The position numbers and the translations under genes were made by a program. Positions 56,896 to 64,000 of a DNA stretch of 64,000 nt are shown piece by piece. The notes beneath the pieces were generated by a model. That model was not told where the DNA came from, ran no database searches, and was given only the letters and a program-made list of their open reading frames with translations. The stretch spans positions 9,736,501 through 9,800,500 of the forward strand of contig NC_085128.1 of assembly GCF_030269925.1 (NCBI RefSeq). The letters are read 5' to 3'. Positions within the stretch are counted from its first letter, which is position 1; every line of letters starts with the position of its first letter. The DNA comes from Bombyx mori. Lineage: Eukaryota; Arthropoda; Insecta; Lepidoptera; Bombycidae.

Positions 56896-56908
56896 TCCAA
56901 CAAGCCCT

Positions 56909-57669
56909 ATAAGTTATTTATTATTTTCATCATAGGCTCATTTAACTGTTTATTTGTCAAAAATCACTTTATATTAATAATTTAACACCCCTAAACACAT
57001 AATTATGACTATTAATGTACTGTAAGGTAATGTAATGTACTCATTAAAGTGTACCAATTTAACTGTACGACAGTATACTAGTCGTTATTTCAATATGCAT
57101 GCATGTTCGTTGATTACAAATCCATGCATTAGCACATTATTGGCATTTCGAAGAATATTTTTGTCACAGTATGATCAATATAGAACACGGTAGCATGCGA
57201 GTAATTGTAAAGAATTCGTTTTTTAATAAATTCGCACCTATAACGATCCGGCAAAGTCGTCAACTTAGTTGGATATTTTTACTTGTAGGTTAGTGACGTT
57301 TATAAAAATCTTCAGTGTAATAAAATTGTTTAATGTATATTGTGAGTAAAATTATTTCTTTACATTATAAGTTAGATTGGTTTTCGTTGTCGTGTTTTTT
57401 TAATGTATAGTTGTAAGGACCATTGTGTACAAATTCACATATTTGTCTTGCTTACTCGTGCGCACATGACTTATGTTGCAAGCCAGTTTTTTTTCTTTAC
57501 TTTTTATTATTTTTTGTGTATCTTTTTAGCTTGTAATGTGTATTGTGTGCCTAAACAATAAATAAAAGAAAAATAAATCACAACGGTCGCGTTTGTCTCT
57601 AAAATGATTAAAAAATACTATTTATGTTCCTGTGAAAGCGTTTTAAATCAAATAGGGTTTGAGTTTGTA
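56909..57669. other. Unassigned AT-rich DNA
   Basis: AATAAATAAAAGAAAAATAAA near 57560 could end a transcript, but no coding region is seen. Confidence 0.4.
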
Positions 57670-57915
57670 CTGGTGGTAGGACCTCTTGTGAGTCCGCACG
57701 GGTAGGTACCACCACCCTGCCTATTTTAGCCGTGAAGCAGTAATGCGTTTCGTTTTGAAGGGTGGGGCAGCCGTTGTAACTATTCTGAGATCTTAGAACT
57801 TATATCTTAAGGTAGGTGGTGCATTTACGTCATAGATGTCTATGGGCTGTGGTAACTACTTAAAACCAGGTGGGTTGTGAGCTCGTCCAACCATCTAAGC
57901 AATAAAAAAAAAAGA
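57670..57915 (+). mobile_element. Bm1-type SINE, 5'-truncated, private subtype
   Basis: Same diagnostic changes as the copy at 55002; starts ACTGGTGGTAGGACC and ends CTAAGCAATAAAAAAAAAA. Confidence 0.88.
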
Positions 57916-58210
57916 TTATAAGAAACATTAATTTAAATGTCGAAATTGTGGTCGTATTAAATGTAGGAGGCAGGAATTGATGCGGCTGAGAGAGTCTTCG
58001 CAAAACTCTTGAGCGATCTAATAACTTAGAGTGGCAGCTCCGGTTCGAAACCGCGATAGATTAGGGTTTAGATAAGCACCACTTGCTGGCTGCGTTTCTA
58101 AGCAGATTAAATCGGGCAAAATATACTCTTAACCCCTGAAATGTTACAAGCTGTTAGTTATTGTTTTTTTGCTTACAGCTTACTTGTTTTTAAGTAGATA
58201 TCGGAGCCCG
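57916..58210. other. Unassigned DNA
   Basis: Nothing recognised. Confidence 0.4.
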
Positions 58211-58330
58211 TTAGCGGTAGGCAACGGCTTGGCTCTGTCCCTGGCATTGCTGAAGTCCATGGGCGACGGTAACTACTCACCATCAGATGGGCCGTGTGCT
58301 CGTCTGCCTAAGTGGGCAATAAAAAAAAAC
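58211..58330 (+). mobile_element. CR1-like LINE, 3' tail only
   Basis: TAGCGGTAGGCAACGGCTTGG to TGCCTAAGTGGGCAATAAAAA, plus-strand version of the tail at 53823-53930. Confidence 0.7.
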
Positions 58331-58697
58331 CATAGACACCAACAAGGTAAATGCCACCGTCGTCCACCTTGCGATATGAGTTCTAAGTCTCAGTTATTTA
58401 GTACATCTGCTGCCTTACCGCTTAAACCGAAATGCATTAATGTTTCACAGCAGAAATGGTGGTCGCTTTTCGAGCGAGCCCAAAAAGTTTGGGGAAAAAA
58501 GGAGTATGACGGGACTAATTTTTATTACACGATGTTATTCCTTCATCGTGGAAGTAATTTGTTGGCATGTATTTCATTAGAAAAAAGTATTCGTTAAGTA
58601 TTTATTTCATTAGAAAAATTGGTATCTGCTTGCGGTGTTCAAATATCGGCTCGAATCGAATGCACCGGGCATCTTATTCTTTAAGCCACGACGATTT
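58331..58697 (-). mobile_element. Old Bm1 with head
   Basis: It follows on the LINE A tail: CATAGACACCAACAAGG, CCGAAATGCATTAATG, ATTACACGATGTTATTCC, a TATTTCATTAGAAAAA unit duplicated at 58568 and 58603, and the head at 58640-58697. The very 3' end of Bm1 is missing. Confidence 0.8.
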
Positions 58698-58712
58698 CCT
58701 ATGTTTATGAAT

Positions 58713-58965
58713 TACTAGCTGTACCCGTCCGCTTCGCTGGGCATTTAAAATTAACATTATTCTTTCTCACCCCCACAAAGATTCTCATCATTAACGCCCC
58801 CGCAACTGGTGTAGGGAGTCCAACACTCATATAAATATTAGCCTATCCATTAAGTACATGTATTTTCTACATGGATACCAAGTTTCAAGTCAATCAGATG
58901 CACGGTTCAGTAGTTATAAGGGAACGTCCGTAAAAACCACTGTAGATATATTAGTATAGATTATA
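58713..58965 (+). mobile_element. Lepidopteran interspersed element, plus copy
   Basis: CTAGCTGTACCCGTCCGCTT through ATGGATACCAAGTTTCAAGT to ACTGTAGATATATTAGTATA. An inverted, shorter copy lies at 62819-63035. It is non-coding; the family is familiar but I cannot name it. Confidence 0.5.
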
Positions 58966-59636
58966 GATTTGTCTCCAAATGACAATATCTTAAAATAAGT
59001 GTCAAGTGGCAGTAAAAAGAATGTAGCCGAAACATGCTCATTCAAGCAACAAATTAGCAAACACGTTCCACGTTTTTAAGGATTTATCAAGCAATCGCTT
59101 GCACGTGTTTTATATTATTCATTGCGTTACAATGTTTTGGTATGCTGAAATTCCCCTCTCACATGTGTTTGAGCGATGACTACACGGTTCAGGTTAATTC
59201 AATTACCCGACCGACGATATCAGATGCCCGGGGGAGACCACGTATATATACTAAACACGTGAATTTTCTTACAATATTCACTGAACAAAAACTTAAGCGG
59301 GTTTGCTTTTCATTGCATCGGATTACTTTCGTTTTTATCGGTGCCAACAAAAGGCATTTTGGGTACTGGCGCTTTATACTTTTACAACATCAGATAAGTG
59401 TGTTTCTCATTTTCTTTTAAGTTGTATCCCTTGATTCAGGAATTCGAATGTTAGATAAATGTTTTCTCTTGAAAAAACGCGTTTATCTTATTGGTTATCA
59501 AAATATTTATTGCATTGTTATATCTCAACTTCTCATCATCGTCGATTTTATATTTAGTCGTAAGTTTAAAAAGAGTTTTATCAAAATCAATTTGCGTCAT
59601 GCCTGAAAATAATTAACAAGTACGTATACAGTACAT
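58966..59636. other. Unassigned DNA
   Basis: A 92-codon open frame at 59142-59420 is unrecognised. Confidence 0.35.
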
Positions 59637-59895
59637 CTAGCCTGCCGACCGAGAGGGCTGGTGGTCGTGGCGTCGACGACCGCCGGTTCAGCGTCTCGAG
59701 GGGGAGGGTGATGGGAGAGATGTGCACCGCACTAAACGCTTCACTTCCCCCCTTTTCCTTTTCATGAGTTCTGTCTCATGCGAGGTTCGGACATGGGTTG
59801 TTGAGCGACAGGAGGTTTTAGTCGGTTCGACTCCGATATACCCCGCCCACCATCCCCAGTGGAGGGCGGAAATCCGGCGATTTCCTCATAACAAA
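59637..59895 (+). mobile_element. R1-clade LINE 3' UTR fragment
   Basis: Inverse match to the 3' UTR of the copy at 56202-56895 (GACCGAGAGGGCTGGTGGTC, GAGTTCTGTCTCATGCGAGG, GGCGGAAATCCGGCGATTTC). No coding part. Confidence 0.75.
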
Positions 59896-61391
59896 AGAAA
59901 CACATTACATCTAAAGGGCACGTGTTTGTAGTATTATTTGTTTTTTTTTTTGTAAATATACACACTATTATATCTTTAATAATAATAGTAACTTTATAAA
60001 GTAATAGAAAAATAAACATCGATAAAATATTTCGAAAGTTAATTATCGTAATCGGAAAAAGTGTTATTCATGGGTGGCCATTACTGAAAGGCAGTGACGT
60101 CTGTTGTTTCCCAACAAGTTGGCTCGTTGATTTCGTCCTCCACGATCCATTTATCTCTAGCTGTGTGGTCCATTAAGTTAACGAGCGCACAAATAGTTCT
60201 GGAACGAATAAAACGTAGCCCGAGGTATTAATGAACACCTTAGCGCGCTTTTTGCATTATTAATATTTTTGTTTTATTTTGGTAGCTACATATAAAAATG
60301 GAACATATTTTTTGTATAACGCACCAAATTGAGGATTTTTCTAAATGAAAAACATAAAATAGATAGTTTTAATCAAAAGAAAACGATAGAAAAGCAGGAA
60401 TATATAAACATATAAAATCAACATTCCAGTGAGAACTACGCTGTATCGTATATTGGAAACTAACTCCGTAAATCGAACTCAAAGCAGAAACAATTGATAA
60501 CACCGAGAAGTCAGTAAGTTGAATTTCAAAATAGCTTATGAGAAGTTACAAGAGAGCACTGGGAGGAGCCGACTTTCATTTGAACTATGAAAAAGAACAA
60601 AAAGTTATTGGAATTGTATTCCTTAAAATTATTTGCTTTCACGATTCGAAAGTGCTCTATCAAAAAGGATTGAATAAAGTCTAAAAATATTATTATTCGA
60701 AGTCTGTCTTAGCGCCAATGCCTCTGAATTCTGATCGCTCCTAAAAGGAACTCGTTCATTGTAACATTTCAATGTAATAGCTCAGACGTTACTTGTATTT
60801 TTATTAAAACATTTTTCTTTTGAACTTGTGATTATTAGTTAAGAATATTCGACGAAAAAGCGAGTGTCCGATAAGGTTAGTAATGTTTGTTTAAACTCCC
60901 GTCAAAGGATGAGAGATAATGCGTGTTTAATTTCAACTCTAAGCCCGTTAATCTATCTCGGTATTTGTGATCTTTTGGAATGGAACGCACTCGTTCTAAA
61001 AAGAAAACCGAAAATTTTAGTTGTAGTAGTGCTAGTATTATAGAACAAAAAAAGGCTTGGATGTTAATGTTACTATATCCCCAGTCCCGCTGAAGCTGGT
61101 AAAGCTAGCAGTTCCTCTATCTCAAACAAAAATTCAACGTTTCATTGTTTGATAATATTCACGCTTAAAATTGAGTAATTGTTCAAGAGATGGTATACCT
61201 TATGCTTAGGTCCACAGTTATCACAAAGTCAATGCCTCCACGTAGCTTAAAATATTCGTTGAGGTCTCTTATGTATTAAAATAATATATATTCGACCTTG
61301 AAACCGAAACGCGTGATTGCTTCCCAGCAGTTGAAGGTAGGGCAATGGTCTAACCCGTCGAATCTGAAAATATCATCAACCTTTTTTTTTT
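59896..61391. other. Unassigned AT-rich DNA
   Basis: A weak Bm1-like scrap (CTTGAAACCGAAACGCGTGATTG, near 61298) precedes the mariner. Nothing else is recognised. Confidence 0.4.
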
Positions 61392-62193
61392 AACAGCTCA
61401 TAATGAATAATGCCCTTCCAATCTCACTACACACACAGCATCACTTTGTTGCCAGTTAACCCGGGTTTCGCCACAGTCTATGAAGCCTGACCGGCCTTTG
61501 ACCACGACCTTTTTCGCACGTTCTTATCGTACGTGATCCACTTTTCATCACCAGTTATCAGCTTCATCAGCTTTTATAAAAATGGTTCGGTTTCATTACG
61601 TCGTAATAAATAATCACAAATGAGTACACGGGACATTAGGTTTCTTTCAGTGAGCTCGTGAGGTACCCAAATATCGAGCTTTTTTGTGTACCCAGTTTTT
61701 TTCAAATGCGCCAAAACTGTTTTGTGGTCAATTTCCAGTTCTTCAGCTATGTCGTAACTACAGCTATGCCGATCATGCTCCACTTTTTCAAAAAAGGCAT
61801 CCATTTTATCCGTAATAGGGCGCACTAGAGCGACGTGCATCTTTGACATCAAAATTTCCGGATTGAAAACGCTTAAACCAAATTGGTACTACTCTCACAG
61901 ACACTGGCACTAGGTCCATAAACATTTTTGGCGGCTTGCGTTGCATTTTTACCTTTTTGTAGTAAAATTTAAAATGTATCGAATTTCTTCATTAGATTCA
62001 CTCATCTTGACAGTACGAAAAATAAACAAAAATCACACATTTTCCTGATTTGAATTTGGAATTATCTTCTTTCAAATTTAAACTTTTAATGATACCAAAA
62101 CCAGCCAGATACCTACAAATAGTATAGCCAAAGAGATTTTATTACAAGTTCATACATACTATAACGCAAAAAGACTCGTTCCCCAATCTATTA
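61392..62193 (-). mobile_element. Mariner, half element, related to 3523-4839
   Basis: The copy begins abruptly after a T run at TAACAGCTCATAATGAATAA, equivalent to 4023 in the first mariner, and runs to the terminal repeat CCCCAATCTATTA at 62193. The minus strand keeps the amino part (open at 61852-61574: HVALVRPITDKMDAFFEKVE, WVPHEL). The catalytic carboxyl half and the left terminus are gone, so it is immobile. Confidence 0.82.
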
Positions 62194-62818
62194 TGAGTCA
62201 AACAGTTGAACATTTGATGAAATTTAAAAATAAAACACAATTATTATGCACTACAAATTATACGTTTAATATACAACATGAACGCAGCTGGATTAAAAAA
62301 CTTATTTAACAATTTGTTTACATTATCTATGATAGGTATGAGCTAGGCTATTTTAGCTGTGAATTCAACAGGAAGATATCTTCGTTTGAACTTCATTATA
62401 ACTACATATTTATTTAACCAGCCAATCAAGATTTCCAGGAACGAATTATGTTGATTTACAGAGTCGTGCCACCCATATCGACGACAGAAATAGTTCACGA
62501 AGCGTTTACCGTGTCCAGCTGAAAGTGCACGAAATTTTCTAAGAAAATAACCAAAAAGTTATCGTCTTTTTTAAAGTCTTACTGAGTTACTTCGAATTGT
62601 TTGCTTTAAGCTAAATACTTTTCTAGATATGGTAAGGAGGTAATGATATTTACTATTATTTGAAATCAGTTTTCTGCCCGTGTACCTATCTGCCAAGACT
62701 TAATGTTGAAAATTGCATGTCATTTTTGATGCGTGCCTCTGATTATACAATTGTTGAGATTCTTAATGATGTAATCGAAATTAAAGAAGGTTTAAATGTT
62801 TCAAACTGATCTGTCGTT
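62194..62818. other. Unassigned AT-rich DNA
   Basis: Nothing recognised. Confidence 0.4.
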
Positions 62819-63035
62819 ATCTATACTAATATATAAATCTACAGTGGTTTTTAGGGATGTTCCGTTATAACTACTGAACCATGCATCCGATTGACTTGAA
62901 ACTTGGTATCCATGTAGAAAATACATTTACTTATTATAATATTTATACGAGTGTTGGACTCCCCAATAATAATGACAATAAATAATAATGTTAATTTTAA
63001 ATGCTCAGCGAAGAGGGCGAGTACGGTTGGAAAGT
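62819..63035 (-). mobile_element. Lepidopteran interspersed element, minus copy
   Basis: ATACTAATATATAAATCTAC, ACTTGAAACTTGGTATCCATG and GAGTGTTGGACTCCCC invert the element at 58713-58965. Confidence 0.5.
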
Positions 63036-63531
63036 TTATAAAACTAAAAGTCGTAAAGCCAACGGAACTGTGCCCTACAACTACATAAACGCGATTTCGT
63101 ATTGAACATTTCTCATATAGTGGATTAAGGGCAAAAAGAATATCAAAATTTTTAAGTCAGATTGGGCACTAAAAAGAACAGTTATAGATTCCTTCAGAAT
63201 CGACCTTAAAAACACGCGAGTTAAATTATAAATTATTTTTTTCTTATTCGTTGTTCCAAATTGTCGATGCCACACATTTCAAAATTACACAGTGTATGTC
63301 GCAAACAGAACATGCCATACAGCCAAGACAGTATTTTAGATAATGATCAAAGCTTCTTAGTAAATAAGCCGAACGTCAACTGTTTTGTTAATCTAATATT
63401 CACGGAAGCGGCTTCTGTTCACCGAAACGCAAATCAATTGAATATATATTTAATTTGATAAAGGTACTGTGTCTACTGAATGCTTGTTATTTGTGTCTTA
63501 CATATAAGATAGAAGTTTTTTTTCCTTTTTT
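63036..63531. other. Unassigned AT-rich DNA
   Basis: Nothing recognised. Confidence 0.4.
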
Positions 63532-64000
63532 TAAGATTGAAGAATTACTGGTGGCTCGGATGCCTTTCCAGTTTCACCAGGACAGGTGGGCGAGCAAAGG
63601 CTCAGCCAAGAGGGGTGGGATTTGCTAACAGCTGCCTGAGCGCCTCCGAAGGAGACCTAACAAGTCAAGAGCAGCTGCTTCACGATTGAATCTACTACCG
63701 GATCGGAATCGCGACCCGCTGAGAAGATCCGGCGGGAAACTCAGCGAGCTGATGCATGGGTTAGGTTGCACGTCGAACTCTTTGTCGAGTTCGACGAGTA
63801 CGGTTACTGGGGTCCCTAAGCCTGCTCCTAGTGTTAGAGCTGAAGGCGTCTAAGGTAAAGGTTATTAGATCTGAGGGATCCGTAAGGAAGTGTCTAGGGT
63901 GTCGACGGTGACTGGTTCCTGCGTGAACAGGATTCGGGGAGTAGTCAGCGGCGGCAACGATAAGATAGAAGTGTGAATCGTGCTCATATATACGCTACTG
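63532..64000 (-). mobile_element. BMC1-like LINE 3' end, running off the window
   Basis: Collinear with 51915-52345: GCCTTTCCAGTTTCACCAGG, CTCCGAAGGAGACCTAAC, CTGATGCATGGGTTAGG, and into the coding end (GAGTAGTCAGCGGCGGCAAC). Similarity seems to stop near 63966, so the copy may end just inside the window. Confidence 0.75.

Noticed and set aside
1..64000. CRISPR arrays, operons, phage or bacterial defence genes
   Set aside because: No regularly spaced short repeats and no bacterial gene structure; the direct repeats are eukaryotic transposon copies.

Overview
The window looks like nuclear DNA of a moth, most probably the silkworm Bombyx mori or a close relative. The diagnostic signal is a tRNA-headed SINE of the Bm1 type, present in more than twenty full, truncated or decayed copies. 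With it are mariner elements, lepidopteran Helitron tails and the 3' ends of Jockey/BMC1-like, CR1-like, RTE-like and R1-clade LINEs. The DNA is AT-rich, introns have GT-AG borders and no bacterial gene organisation is visible. Species and family names come from memory of these repeats, not from a search.

Layout. Bases 1-917 form a giant palindrome with two arms of about 410 bp. The only complete host gene is at 2085-3219 on the minus strand: a three-exon ZMAT2/Snu23-like spliceosomal zinc-finger protein of 198 residues with a poly(A) signal at 2052-2057. A decayed mariner (3523-4839), a CpG-rich inverted-repeat element carrying a Bm1 (5151-6251), and a long repeat-dotted stretch follow. A second mariner (23920-25209) is almost intact, with one stop and one frameshift and all three catalytic Asp codons kept. 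Plus-strand candidate exons at 25357-25392, 39390-39579 and 49412-49519 suggest that part of the window may be intron of one or more large genes, but this is weak evidence.

The most interesting locus is 43397-46620. This is a 3224-bp DNA transposon with about 488-bp terminal inverted repeats that begin with CACAGTG, the heptamer of V(D)J recombination signals. It is flanked by a 5-bp TGCCG target duplication and encodes a broken transposase that keeps RAG1-like landmarks in order: Asp, Asp before CxxC, HKLLAH (RAG1 has HKTLAH), and Glu in EARNK (RAG1 has ESGNK). I read it as a Transib-superfamily element. It sits inside the third copy of a 405-bp repeat whose two other copies (37822-38226 and 41922-42325) provide the empty target site.

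Bases 51600-64000 are a graveyard of LINE 3' ends: BMC1-like at 51897-52785 and 63532-64000, CR1-like at 53805-54345, RTE-like at 54357-54590, and R1-clade at 56202-56895 and 59637-59895. More Bm1 copies and a 5'-truncated relative of the first mariner are also there. Many Bm1 copies share the same 5' breakpoint, which suggests a short subfamily or a reverse-transcription hot spot. Stretches without a named feature are mostly AT-rich DNA in which I see no gene.
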